Source of the DNA: Halapricum desulfuricans
Lineage (GTDB): Archaea > Halobacteriota > Halobacteria > Halobacteriales > Haloarculaceae
Direction of reading: 5' to 3'
DNA: 64,000 bases
Assembly (NCBI RefSeq): GCF_017094465.1
Contig: NZ_CP064791.1
Coordinates: 1,488,001-1,552,000 of the forward strand
The notes under the pieces were generated by a model that was given only the letters and a program-made list of their open reading frames with translations, made no database searches and was not told the origin of the DNA. The position numbers and the translations under genes are program-made. The stretch's first letter is position 1. Each line of letters starts with the position of its first letter. Positions 42,600-52,000 of this stretch are shown in pieces.

Positions 42600-43766
42600 C
42601 TACTCACACCGGCTGAGGTGATCGGACGAGGTGACGAATCCTTCGTCCCCGAGTCGTTCAGCAACGGGGTCGGCGAGTCGTTCGTTCCCAGGTGCGGGAT
42701 AGTCGAGCCAGCCGCCGTCGCTGTGGACTCCGCCGTCGACTTCGCCGACGACGTTGTGCAGGAGGGCATGCGTGACTGTCGCGCCGCGGATCGAGACGTT
42801 ACCGTCGTAATTCGTGAATTCGGTTCCATCGACGACTGCCGCGTAGCCGGGCGTCTCGACGTATCCGATCGGTCCCTCCGCTCCGGCGGTGCCGAGCGTA
42901 ATCTGGTGGTACGTGCAAAATCGATCGCCGAGTCGCTGTCTCGTATAAAACTGATCGACGTGAGTATCGTCCGTGATCGACACCGGACGGTCAAGTTCCC
43001 CACCGCGATCGCCACTGTCGACGACATGCAGCGCGATCCCGCTCGATCCGTCCGGGTTTTCGACCGGCATCGAGGCCCAAACGTCCCGAAGCTGCGTCCG
43101 TTCGCTGTCACTGAGTCGTGAGACGCCATCGCCGTAGTCGATCTGCACGTACAGATCCAGTCTATCGGGATCGGCGTCCGGGAGCGGGGCACCGTCCGGC
43201 GTGTGCCCGGCACGCTCCCACTCGTCTGCGAGCCCGTCGCCGTCCGTGTCTTCGTACTGTCCGCGAGGGATATCAGTCCCGTTCCCACGGCGGACTGCGT
43301 CGTCCGCGAACCGGTCTTCGACCTCGGTGGCCACGTCCCCCTGCCGGATGTCCCTGACAACGTCGTCAACCCCCGTGCCTTCAGTGAGTGCAGCTCCGAA
43401 CCACGGGAGGACGACCGCGAGCCCGACGAACAGCACGGCGATGAACGCGATCATGAACACAGGTGCCGCTATTGCGGACGATTCTGGCCGAAGTCGGTCG
43501 ATCCCGCCTGCGAGCCGAGAGCCGACGACACCGACCGAGGTGAGCAGGCGCACGAATCCGGCGAAAAGCAGCAGCGAAACGAGCACAAAGACAGCCAGGA
43601 ACGCTGCGACCGGCACCCACTCGGGCGCTTGCAGGTGCACGCCCTGCCACTGTCCTCGGACGAACGCCGCGGCTGCAGTAAACAGTCGAAACAGCGTCCC
43701 CGAAACCGTCAACACGAGAACGGTCACGACGATCGCCCCGACGATTCTCCGGTCCAGTCGCGGCAT
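42600..43766 (-). CDS. Membrane protein with calcium-type loop and degenerate metalloprotease-like motif
   Basis: A 388-residue protein with three N-terminal helices (about 8-28, 50-72 and 100-122) and a soluble domain. DTDGDGLADEWE at residues 173-184 is a calcium-binding loop. In the last third, THALLHNVVG (H333, H337) lines up with the zinc motif H-E-x-x-H-N-x-x-G of metalloproteases, but the catalytic Glu is Ala. It may be a former protease that binds metal or peptides. I find no named family. The 80 nt before the TRAM gene hold no gene. Confidence 0.6.
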   Translation of the reverse strand: MPRLDRRIVGAIVVTVLVLTVSGTLFRLFTAAAAFVRGQWQGVHLQAPEWVPVAAFLAVFVLVSLLLFAGFVRLLTSVGVVGSRLAGGIDRLRPESSAIAAPVFMIAFIAVLFVGLAVVLPWFGAALTEGTGVDDVVRDIRQGDVATEVEDRFADDAVRRGNGTDIPRGQYEDTDGDGLADEWERAGHTPDGAPLPDADPDRLDLYVQIDYGDGVSRLSDSERTQLRDVWASMPVENPDGSSGIALHVVDSGDRGGELDRPVSITDDTHVDQFYTRQRLGDRFCTYHQITLGTAGAEGPIGYVETPGYAAVVDGTEFTNYDGNVSIRGATVTHALLHNVVGEVDGGVHSDGGWLDYPAPGNERLADPVAERLGDEGFVTSSDHLSRCE

Positions 43767-43940
43767 GTACGACGGCTATTTCGACGAATCAGTAATAACT
43801 CTGTCTACCGGATCCGTTCGGATTTTCCGAGACTTCTCGCCCTGCTCGACATCTCGCTACTCCTTCGCGGGTCACATCCGTTTCCCGCTCCGGTTCGAGA
43901 TTCCTCGCTACACTCGGAATCTCGCTACTCCACCTCACGG

Positions 43941-43953
43941 CTCGCTTCGCTCG
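43941..43953. repeat. Copy of the 13-mer hairpin-loop element
   Basis: CTCGCTTCGCTCG between stems ACGGC and GCCGT, downstream of the HMG-CoA synthase gene. It is the fourth exact copy of this 13-mer in the window. Confidence 0.75.
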
Positions 43954-43967
43954 CCGTTCGCTTTTTC

Positions 43968-43987
43968 GAGGTCGCTGGCGCGACCTC
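43968..43987. repeat. Hairpin just after the HMG-CoA synthase stop
   Basis: GAGGTCGC, TGGC, GCGACCTC: an 8-bp perfect stem with a 4-base loop, one base from the stop codon at 43989. In the direction of that gene it is followed by an A run, not a T run, so it is not a standard terminator. It may protect the 3' end. The surrounding 222-nt gap also repeats TCTCGCTACTCC at about 43850 and 43918. Confidence 0.6.
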
Positions 43988-43988
43988 G

Positions 43989-45323
43989 CTATTCCACGTA
44001 CGTATACTTCCGCTCACCCATCCGACCCCAGCCGTCGAAGACGAACTCCTCTTCGGGCGTGGTAAGGGGATCGACGTCGGTCGTCTCGTCGTGGTTGTGC
44101 ACGTCGTGGATCTTCTCGTATTCGTCCCAGGTGAGATCGTATCGTTCGACCAGCTGGTCGTCGACGTTGAGCTGGGCGATTTCGTCCTCCCAGCCGGGTT
44201 GGACCGTCTCGCCGTGGATTTCGGCCTGTGCACCCGATCCGTAAGAGCCGACCAGCAGCCGCGAGTTGTCGAGGTCGATCCCGTTCTCTCGGGCGTGTTT
44301 GAGTGCCGAGATGCGAGCAACGTGAACGGAACTGGTGTACCAGTTGCCGACTCGCGAGGAGATCTCGATGGTCGGCGCGACGGCACGCTCGTACCACTCC
44401 TGATAGCGGTCGGTTTCGGTCAGCTTGTCCGTGTACTCCTTGAGTGCATCCCGGTACTGTTCGTCGTCGTCGAACGCCTCGGGTCGGGGCTGGCGACCGA
44501 TCTCCTCGGCGAGTGCGTCCTCGACCTCGGTGTCGCGAGCGACGTGTCGATACCCCAGCGGCGCGGCCTTCCGGACCATGCCCGGGAACGGCGTGTGAAA
44601 CGGGATGAAATCGAAGTCGTCGGGATGGGTTTCGACCTGCGTCTCGTAGTCCTCCAGCGCTTCACGCATCCGCATGAGGTAGACCTGCATCGAACGTTTG
44701 CCGTCGACGCTGGGGAACTGCTGGTTGGGCTTGAGGAAGTCCGTCTCGTCGGCGCTCCCGTACCCCTGCTCGGGCTCGATCGTGACGACGTCCGGGTCCT
44801 CGTCGATGAGCATCGCCACGGCACCGGCGCCCTGGGTCGCCTCGCCCGAGTCGCCGCGTTCGTAGAGAGCTGTATCAGTCGTGATCACGAGCGCTGCACG
44901 GCCGCGGTTCTTATCGGCGGCGATCCAGTTGACGGCGTCGTCGATGCTCTGCGTGCCTGCGATACAGGCGAACTTCCGCTCGCCCTTGTTGGCGTGATGG
45001 AAGTCGTCGTCGTAGATCTGCTCCAGACAGCCCGCGACGTACGTCGAGACCGGCTTGGAGTGGTCGAACGCGCTCTCGGTCGCGACGTCGATCCGGCCGA
45101 TGTCCTCGGGCTCTAGCCCCTTGCGCTCCATCAGTCGCTTGGAAGCGTTGGCCGCCATCGTCACGATGTCCTCGTATGCGTCCGGGAACGAGCTCGAATG
45201 GAGACCCAGCCCCTTCGTATATTTGCCCGGGTCTTCGTCCTTCGCTTCGGCGAACGTCCCCGGAAGGTCCATCTTGAGCTTGCCCGACCGGAACTCGACG
45301 GCGTCGATGCCGATCTCTGTCAT
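43989..45323 (-). CDS. hmgB: Hydroxymethylglutaryl-CoA synthase
   Basis: A 444-residue thiolase-fold enzyme that joins acetyl-CoA and acetoacetyl-CoA to HMG-CoA, the second step of the mevalonate pathway that makes archaeal lipid chains. Catalytic residues are E83 (VATESAFDHSKP), C120 (FACIAGTQS) and H243 (FIPFHTPFPG). The C-terminal SYGSGAQAE loop is normal. ATG 45323 is chosen over a GTG six bases earlier. The gene is alone, divergent from the oxidoreductase at 45429. Confidence 0.93.
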   Translation of the reverse strand: MTEIGIDAVEFRSGKLKMDLPGTFAEAKDEDPGKYTKGLGLHSSSFPDAYEDIVTMAANASKRLMERKGLEPEDIGRIDVATESAFDHSKPVSTYVAGCLEQIYDDDFHHANKGERKFACIAGTQSIDDAVNWIAADKNRGRAALVITTDTALYERGDSGEATQGAGAVAMLIDEDPDVVTIEPEQGYGSADETDFLKPNQQFPSVDGKRSMQVYLMRMREALEDYETQVETHPDDFDFIPFHTPFPGMVRKAAPLGYRHVARDTEVEDALAEEIGRQPRPEAFDDDEQYRDALKEYTDKLTETDRYQEWYERAVAPTIEISSRVGNWYTSSVHVARISALKHARENGIDLDNSRLLVGSYGSGAQAEIHGETVQPGWEDEIAQLNVDDQLVERYDLTWDEYEKIHDVHNHDETTDVDPLTTPEEEFVFDGWGRMGERKYTYVE

Positions 45324-45428
45324 ATACACCCGTTGGGACGGGGAACTGGGTTAAGTGTTTGTCGACTCCTGTTACGTCGATTGTCGAAATACGTCGGGTT
45401 TTTGTCCGACGCGCGTCCCACCCCGACT

Positions 45429-46496
45429 ATGGCACAGCGAGTTATTCACGTCGGCTGTGGCGGCTGGGGCGCGATGTGGTGTCACGAGTTCCTTCCGGCG
45501 AACGTCGAAGACGGGACGGTCGAAGTCGTCGCTGCCGTCGACCGGAACCCCGACGCGCTGGAGAACGCTCACGAAGGGCTGGGACTGCCCGAAGATCGGT
45601 GTTACACCGATCCTGAGCGAGCGTTCGCCGCCCACGACGCCGAGTTCGCGACGCTGGCCGTACCGCCTGCGGAGCGACGACCGCTGGTCGAGAGTGCGCT
45701 CGAACACGGGCTGGATCTGCTCACCGAGAAACCGATCGCGCCGACTCTCGATGAAGCGATCGAGATCGCCGATCTGGTCGAGGAAGCGGACGCGAAGATG
45801 GCCGTGACGATGAGCCATCGCTTCGACCGCGACAAGACAACGCTCCGGCGGCAGATCCAAAGCGGCGAGTACGGCCCGCTCGACTACCTGGTAATGCGGT
45901 TCACCCAGCGATATCGCCAGCGCGACGAATGGGTCGCCGGACGGCCCTACGAGATGGACCACCCGCTACTGGTCGAAGGCGGCGTGCATCACCTCGATCT
46001 GCTCGCATCACTCGCGGGGGCGAAATGCGAGCAGCTCTACGCACGCACGTGGAATCCCGAATGGAGCGATTTCAGCGGCGACTCACAGGTCCTGGTGACG
46101 ATGGAGTTCGAGAACGGCGTCCGGGCGACGTACGAGGGTGCGACGACCAACGCCGTGGCGCTCAACGGCTGGGAGAACGAGTACATCCGCGCGGAGTGTC
46201 GCGACGCGACGCTGGAACTCGACGCACGCGAGTTGACCGCCTACCCATACGACCCCGACGCCGAACCCAGACACAACGCGACGGGCCCACCGGAGGGAGA
46301 GTCGATCCCGCTGGAAGACGGCGAGAAGTGGATGAACGCGTGGCTCGTCGAACGGTTCACGGAGTGGCGCGCCGGCGGCGAGCCGATGGATACCCGTATC
46401 GAGGCAAACCTGCAGTCGATGGCGCTAATCGAAGCCGCGATGCGCTCGAGTGAACGTGACGAACCGATCGCAGTGCAAGAACTGCTCGAGAAGTGA
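45429..46496 (+). CDS. Gfo/Idh/MocA family oxidoreductase
   Basis: A 355-residue NAD(P)-dependent sugar-type oxidoreductase. HVGCGGWGAMW is the dinucleotide loop at the N-terminus, TEKPIAPT carries the family catalytic Glu-Lys-Pro, and EGGVHHLDLL has the family histidines. Members oxidise, reduce or epimerise sugars, inositols and biliverdin. Its place just before two surface glycan proteins suggests a sugar substrate. ATG 45429 is chosen because the fold starts there. Confidence 0.88.
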   Translation: MAQRVIHVGCGGWGAMWCHEFLPANVEDGTVEVVAAVDRNPDALENAHEGLGLPEDRCYTDPERAFAAHDAEFATLAVPPAERRPLVESALEHGLDLLTEKPIAPTLDEAIEIADLVEEADAKMAVTMSHRFDRDKTTLRRQIQSGEYGPLDYLVMRFTQRYRQRDEWVAGRPYEMDHPLLVEGGVHHLDLLASLAGAKCEQLYARTWNPEWSDFSGDSQVLVTMEFENGVRATYEGATTNAVALNGWENEYIRAECRDATLELDARELTAYPYDPDAEPRHNATGPPEGESIPLEDGEKWMNAWLVERFTEWRAGGEPMDTRIEANLQSMALIEAAMRSSERDEPIAVQELLEK

Positions 46497-46619
46497 ATAT
46501 TGTTGTCAGGAAGTCCGGGAAGGCAGTCTGTGAGTCGTCTCGTGCCCGGAGACGGCAGTTCCCTCGATTCACGGAAAAACCGTGATGTTTTTGTTCCTCG
46601 CGTATTATCATCTTTAGTC

Positions 46620-48899
46620 ATGAGACGGAGACAGTACCTCAGCAGTGTCGCAGGTATCAGTGCAGTGTCAGCACTTGGTGTCCAGTCGGTCGGAGCAGAA
46701 GTCAGCCAGCTGTCGAGTCTGGCGGCCCAGACTGACGGGACGATGACGATCAATGACCCCGAGGGCGACGACATCGGGCCGGGTTCGTATACATACCCGG
46801 CGAATCTAGAAAAGGGACAATTCGACGTTACACAACTCGACGTCGAAGAGACCGATACCCACTGGGAGTTCACGGCCCACATGGGCGTCCAGAACAACGG
46901 ATTCGACAACGACGCCGGGTTCAGCACGCAGGTCATCCAGCTGTATATCCGGGATCCGAACGCGCCCGACGATGCGCCAACGTCCTCGGAATCGCGACTG
47001 GGTGCTGTCTCGACGTTCCAGAACGAGTATCATTATCGGGTACACGTCCAGGCCGGCAACACGCTGCTCGAGCACGCCGGGCAGGATCCGGAAGGCGAGG
47101 ATTACGAGCCCCTCGTGTCCGGCTTCCCCGCGTCCGGCGATACCGAGAACAACACGATCAGCTTCTCGGTTCCCAAGGAGCCGTTCGATACCGCGAACTT
47201 CGCCGAGATGAGCGGCGCGATTATGATGTTCAGCCAGGACGGGTTCGGCGTCGGCGGCATCCGACAGGGCTTCGTATCAGGCGAGGCCGCCGACTGGAAG
47301 TTCGGTGGTGCCAAAGAAGGTGCCCTCGAGAGCGCACCGCGAGTGATCGATCTCGTCGGTCCGGAAACGGTCATCAATCAGGAGGAGGCCCTCGCCTACA
47401 GCGAGGGATCGCCGCCGTCGATCCCGCTGTACAGCATGGCCGATCTGGTGGCCGGTGGGACGATCAACGATCCCGAAGGCGACGATAACGGACCGGGGAC
47501 GTACACGTATCCGGCAAATCTAGAGAAGGGACAGTTCGACGTGACCGGCGTCGATCTGAACACGACTCCGGACCACTGGGAGTTCACGGCCCACATGGGC
47601 GTCCAGAAGAACCAGTTCGGGCTGGACGCCGGGTTTAGCTCGCAGGTCATCCAGCTATATATCCGAGATCCGAACGCACCTGACGATGCTCCTACCTCGG
47701 CCGAATCGCGACTGGGTGCTGTCTCGACCTTCCAGGAGGAATACCACTACCGAGCACACGTCCAGGCCGGCAACACGCTGATCGAGCACGCCGGGCAGGA
47801 TCCGGAAGGCGAGGACTACGAGCCCCTCGTGTCGGGCTTCCCCGCCTCCGGCGATACCGAGAACAGCACCATCAGCTTCAGCCTTCCGAGAGATACGTTC
47901 GACTCCGATCGCCTCGGCGATCTGAAGATAACGATGCTGGTGTTCAGCCAGGACGGCTTCGGCACCGGTGGTATCCGACAGGGCTTCGTCACTGGCGAAG
48001 CGTCCGACTGGAACTTCGGCGGCGCCAAAGAAGGCGCGATCGAGAGCGCACCGCGGGCACTCGATCTCGTCGGCCCCGACAACGTCGTCGAACAGGAGGA
48101 GAGCCTCTCCTACAGTGCGGGTTCGCCGCCGTCGATCCCGCTGTTCAACGTGACCTCGCTGGTGACCGGCGAGGCTGCCGTCGGAATTTCGGCAGTTGCG
48201 GCCCCAATCGGCGACGTCTGGGCGACCCTCGATGGGACACTCAACGGGACGAACTCCGAAGCTGACGGGGACGTCGATCTGACCTACCAGTGGGAACAGA
48301 CCGGTGGGCCCGAGGCCGAAATCGCTGACACGAGTGCCGCGGAGACGACGTTCACGGCACCCGAGGTCCAAGAGGAAACGACGCTGGAGTTCACGCTGAC
48401 CGTCACCGATCCGGACGGCAACGAGGCCACCGACACGACGACAGCGACGATCAAGCCACAGTCAGCGAACGACGCGCCGATCGCCGACGCCGGCGAGGAC
48501 CAGACGGCCTCGCCCGGCGACGCGGTCTCGCTGCAGACAGTCAACTCGGAAGACCCCAACGGCGGGACGCTCTCCTTCCAGTGGACACAGACCGGTGGGA
48601 CTCCCGAGGTCGATCTGCTCGGGGCAGACAGTTCCGGAGCAGCCTTTACCGCGCCGGACGTCGACGAGGAGACGACGCTGACCTTCGAGCTCGCCGTCAG
48701 TGACGGTCAGGGCAAAACCACTACCGACACTGTGAGCGTCACCATCTCACCCAGCGACGGAGGTGGCACCGAGACCGAGACCGAATCCGGAGACGGCTTC
48801 GGTCCCGGCTTCGGTGCGGTGACCGGTCTGGTCGGTGCTGCGGGCGGTGCCGCATACGCGGCCAAGAGCCGTCTCGGTAGCAACGAAGACGAAGAGTAA
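46620..48899 (+). CDS. Tat-exported surface protein: two glucodextranase C-domains, two PKD-like domains, PGF-CTERM
   Basis: A 759-residue secreted protein. The N-terminus RRRQYLSSVAGISAVSALG is a twin-arginine signal. Residues about 41-277 and 281-516 are two near-identical glucodextranase C-terminal-type domains (INDPEGDD, GPGSYTYPANL, VIQLYIRDPNAPDD); the repeat spacing is 714 bp with high DNA identity. Two PKD/REJ-like domains follow (TYQWEQTGG, FQWTQTGG). The end DGFGPGFGAVTGLVGAAGG is a PGF-CTERM signal, for archaeosortase-linked lipid anchoring. No catalytic domain is present, so it may bind glycan. ATG 46620 begins the signal. Confidence 0.85.
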   Translation: MRRRQYLSSVAGISAVSALGVQSVGAEVSQLSSLAAQTDGTMTINDPEGDDIGPGSYTYPANLEKGQFDVTQLDVEETDTHWEFTAHMGVQNNGFDNDAGFSTQVIQLYIRDPNAPDDAPTSSESRLGAVSTFQNEYHYRVHVQAGNTLLEHAGQDPEGEDYEPLVSGFPASGDTENNTISFSVPKEPFDTANFAEMSGAIMMFSQDGFGVGGIRQGFVSGEAADWKFGGAKEGALESAPRVIDLVGPETVINQEEALAYSEGSPPSIPLYSMADLVAGGTINDPEGDDNGPGTYTYPANLEKGQFDVTGVDLNTTPDHWEFTAHMGVQKNQFGLDAGFSSQVIQLYIRDPNAPDDAPTSAESRLGAVSTFQEEYHYRAHVQAGNTLIEHAGQDPEGEDYEPLVSGFPASGDTENSTISFSLPRDTFDSDRLGDLKITMLVFSQDGFGTGGIRQGFVTGEASDWNFGGAKEGAIESAPRALDLVGPDNVVEQEESLSYSAGSPPSIPLFNVTSLVTGEAAVGISAVAAPIGDVWATLDGTLNGTNSEADGDVDLTYQWEQTGGPEAEIADTSAAETTFTAPEVQEETTLEFTLTVTDPDGNEATDTTTATIKPQSANDAPIADAGEDQTASPGDAVSLQTVNSEDPNGGTLSFQWTQTGGTPEVDLLGADSSGAAFTAPDVDEETTLTFELAVSDGQGKTTTDTVSVTISPSDGGGTETETESGDGFGPGFGAVTGLVGAAGGAAYAAKSRLGSNEDEE
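46741..48170 (+). repeat. Internal tandem duplication (714-bp period) of the glycan-binding domain
   Basis: Two copies, about 46741-47455 and 47460-48170. Long identical stretches include the segment from CTGGGAGTTCACGGCC, which lies at 46863 and 47577. This points to a recent duplication within the gene. Confidence 0.8.
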
Positions 48900-48946
48900 G
48901 CGTTCTCGTTTTCGTTCGTTGACTCATCTTCACGATCGATGGATGG

Positions 48947-48956
48947 TTTTATTATA
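48947..48956 (+). promoter_or_regulatory. TATA-like box for the amylase gene
   Basis: TTTTATTATA about 95 nt before ATG 49047. Transcription would begin near 48975, giving a leader of about 70 nt, unlike most genes here. Confidence 0.55.
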
Positions 48957-48970
48957 CTCGTCGTCTAACT

Positions 48971-49027
48971 CAGCGGCTACGACGCAGTTCCCGTTGGCTC
49001 CCGGTGCGGTGCCGGAGCCAGCCGCTG
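48971..49027 (+). promoter_or_regulatory. Nested hairpin in the leader of the amylase gene
   Basis: The outer stem is CAGCGGCT (48971-48978) with AGCCGCTG (49020-49027), 8 bp and perfect. The inner stem is GGCTCCCGG (48996-49004) with CCGGAGCC (49012-49019), 8 bp with one bulged C. The two 3' arms touch. It ends 19 nt before the ATG and lies after the promoter, so it could be a structured leader; it could also be the terminator of the preceding gene. Confidence 0.5.
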
Positions 49028-49046
49028 CGCGAAGCCCCAACAGGGA

Positions 49047-52000
49047 ATGAAACGACGACAGTACCTCGGCGGCATGGCCACCCTCGGTACGTTTTCGGCC
49101 ATGCCTGCAGTTACGGAAGGCGCACAGTCACTGGTAACGACACGCTCGGTCGGCGACAGTCATCATCCCGGACCACCACGCGTGATGCACGCCGGCGAGA
49201 AACTCGTCGATCCGCTCACGCCGGATTACAGGGGGGATGGGGCTCCGGACGGCCGGAGCGTGCTCGCGCCGCGCATCCCCGAACCCGAACGGGATCCCGA
49301 CAACTACGGGCCGGAAGCGTTTACGTGGCGGGTCGTCGACACGCCCGACGACAGCGAAGTCACTGGATTCTACTCGAATCCCGGGGAGTACGGCTACCAA
49401 TCGGGCGTCGAGGAGTTCGATCCCGACGTTCCCGGGACGTACACGCTGGAACTCGACGCACCGGACGGAACCCACCAGTTGACAGTCAGAGTGTTTCCCG
49501 AGCCGGCAGATGGTTCGGCAGGCCCACCACGGGTCGACCCCGAGAGCGACTACGAAGACGGCGAGTTCGTGATCGACGCCAACGGGACCCCTGCGCCGGA
49601 CAGCGCGACCGCGCCAGCGGACCTGTCCGTCGAGTTCCTCGTCGACGATCGCGACGGGTTGGCGGCGGACGATCTGACAGTCGAAGACGCGACTGCGACC
49701 GTTCCAGCCGACGCAGTCGAGGGGACTGCGCGTGTCCACGTCGTCGCTGCCGACGACCAGCCCGGAATCATCGGGACGGTCGAACTCGACGCCGACGCGG
49801 GCGAGACGGCACGGCCCGACACGCCGCCGACGTGGATTCACGATTCGGTGATGTACACGATCTTCACGCGGTCCTTTGGCTCCGAAGCGGGTGAGGTCGA
49901 CTTCCAGTACCTGCAGGACCGGGTCGACTACCTCGCCGATCTCGGCGTCGACGTCGTCTGGCTGACGCCGATCGTCGAGGCAACGACCCACGTCGAGGAC
50001 GACCCCGCGGGCGGTCCCCACGGCTACGACACGACCAACTACTTCGAGACCGCCGATCCCCTGGGCTCTGTCGAGGCGTACGAGGCGTTCGTCGAGGCCT
50101 GCCACGAGCAAGACATCAACGTCTGTTTCGACCTGGTGATCAATCACACGGACATCCGACACCCCTTCTTCGCCGACGCCGACGAAAACGGGACGGACTC
50201 GAAGTACTACGAGTGGTTCGAACGGCTCGAAGACGGCACCCCCAACCACTACTTCGGCTGGACGGATCTGATGAACGTCAACTACCAGTCGGTCGCGATG
50301 CGCGAGCACATCCTCGCGGCCGTCGATTTCTGGACGGACATCGTCGACGGCTTCCGGTGTGACATCGCGTACGGCGTCCCGCACGACTTCTGGAAGGAAG
50401 TCCGACAGCTGATCCGCGCCAAGGACAGTGACGTCTTCCTGCTGGACGAGGCGATCCCCTACGGCCCGCGGTTCAGCGAAGGCGAGTTCGACATGCACTT
50501 CGACGAGGTACTGGCCGAGAACGTCCGCTCGATCGGCCAGGGCGGCGTCGACGCCGAGCAGGTGCTGGAGGCGACCACCGAGCGCAAACGGCGCGGCGTG
50601 CCCGACTGGACGGTCTTCCTGCAGTACGTCGAGACCCACGACATGCGCCGGTACCTCGACGTCGCCGAGAAGACCGCCGAACGGGCCGCCGCCGCGGCGA
50701 CGTTCACGCTGCCGGGCGTGCCGATGATCTACTACGGCCAAGAGCGTGCGATCGCCGAGTATAGCGAACGCCGAATGGAAGAACGCGGCCACTTCCGGTC
50801 GTTCATGAACTGGGAGGAGTACGACGAGAGCCACCTCGCGTTCTACCAGTCGCTCATCGACGCCCGCAAGGAGGTGCCGGCACTCCAGCACGACGCCGCC
50901 CTCCGTGGTGCGTACTACGACAGCGACTCCGAACAGGTCGTTGCCTACGGCCGCGACGCGGGCGATCAGCGCGTCGTGGTCGTCCTGCACTTCGGGGAGG
51001 GGACCGAAACGGTCGCGCTGCGCGGTCCCGTCTCCTCGACCGACCTCGTCTCCGGGAGCGACCTCGGAGTCGAGTCCGACGACGATCTGACCCACGTCGA
51101 GGTCGATTCGGTCGCCGTGCTGGAGACGCCCTCGCTGTCCGGCCTGGGGTCGCACCTGGCAGGGACCGACGACGAGGTCGGCGACGACCACGGCCCCGGC
51201 GGCTACACCTATCCGACCGGCGACGGCTACGCCGACGGCGCGTTCGATCTGACGAGGATCGACGTGCACGAGACCGACGGCGAGTACCAGCTCCGGTTCT
51301 CGATCGACGGGCCCATCGAGAATTTCGCGGAGTACGACAGCGGGTTCTCCGCACAGCACGTCCAGGTGTACGTCCGGGATCCGACGGCTCCGGACGGCGG
51401 CGAGGTCGCCCGCGAGGGGCTGGACGCGCGACTGGCAGAGCCCTACCAGTACCGGATCGTCGCAGACGGCGAGCACGGGGCGCGCGTCGAGACGCCCGAC
51501 GGGGAGGTCGTCGCCGAGGGATCGGTCTTCGCGAGTCCGTCGACGGGCTCGATCAGGATCGACATCCCTGATTACGCGATTCCGGGAGACCTCACCGGAC
51601 TCGAACTCGCGCCACTGTTGCTCGGCTACGACCCCGACGCACCGGGCAACGTCATGGGTGTCGGCGAGTCCGCAGGCGAGCACCAGTTCGGCGGTCGATC
51701 CGACGAGAACGCCCCGCAGGTGATCGACATGGTCACGCCCGAGGGAATCACACAGGCCGAGGCGCTCGATTCGGCCGAGATTCCCTACGTCGTCCTGGGC
51801 GATCCCTTCGACGGCGAGGCAATTGCGCGGTTCGAGGACGAGACGGGCGACGACCACGGCCCCGGTTCCTACACGTACCCGGAGGAGGAACTGTCCGCGG
51901 GTGATCTGGACGTCGAGTCGGTGACGGTCTACGACGACGGCGACCGCTACCGCTTCGCGTACCGCTTCGCCGACGGGTTGACCAACCCCTGGGGCGGCGA

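Noticed and set aside
43968-43987. Intrinsic terminator for the HMG-CoA synthase gene
   Set aside because: In that direction the hairpin is followed by A rather than T residues, so I list it only as a hairpin.
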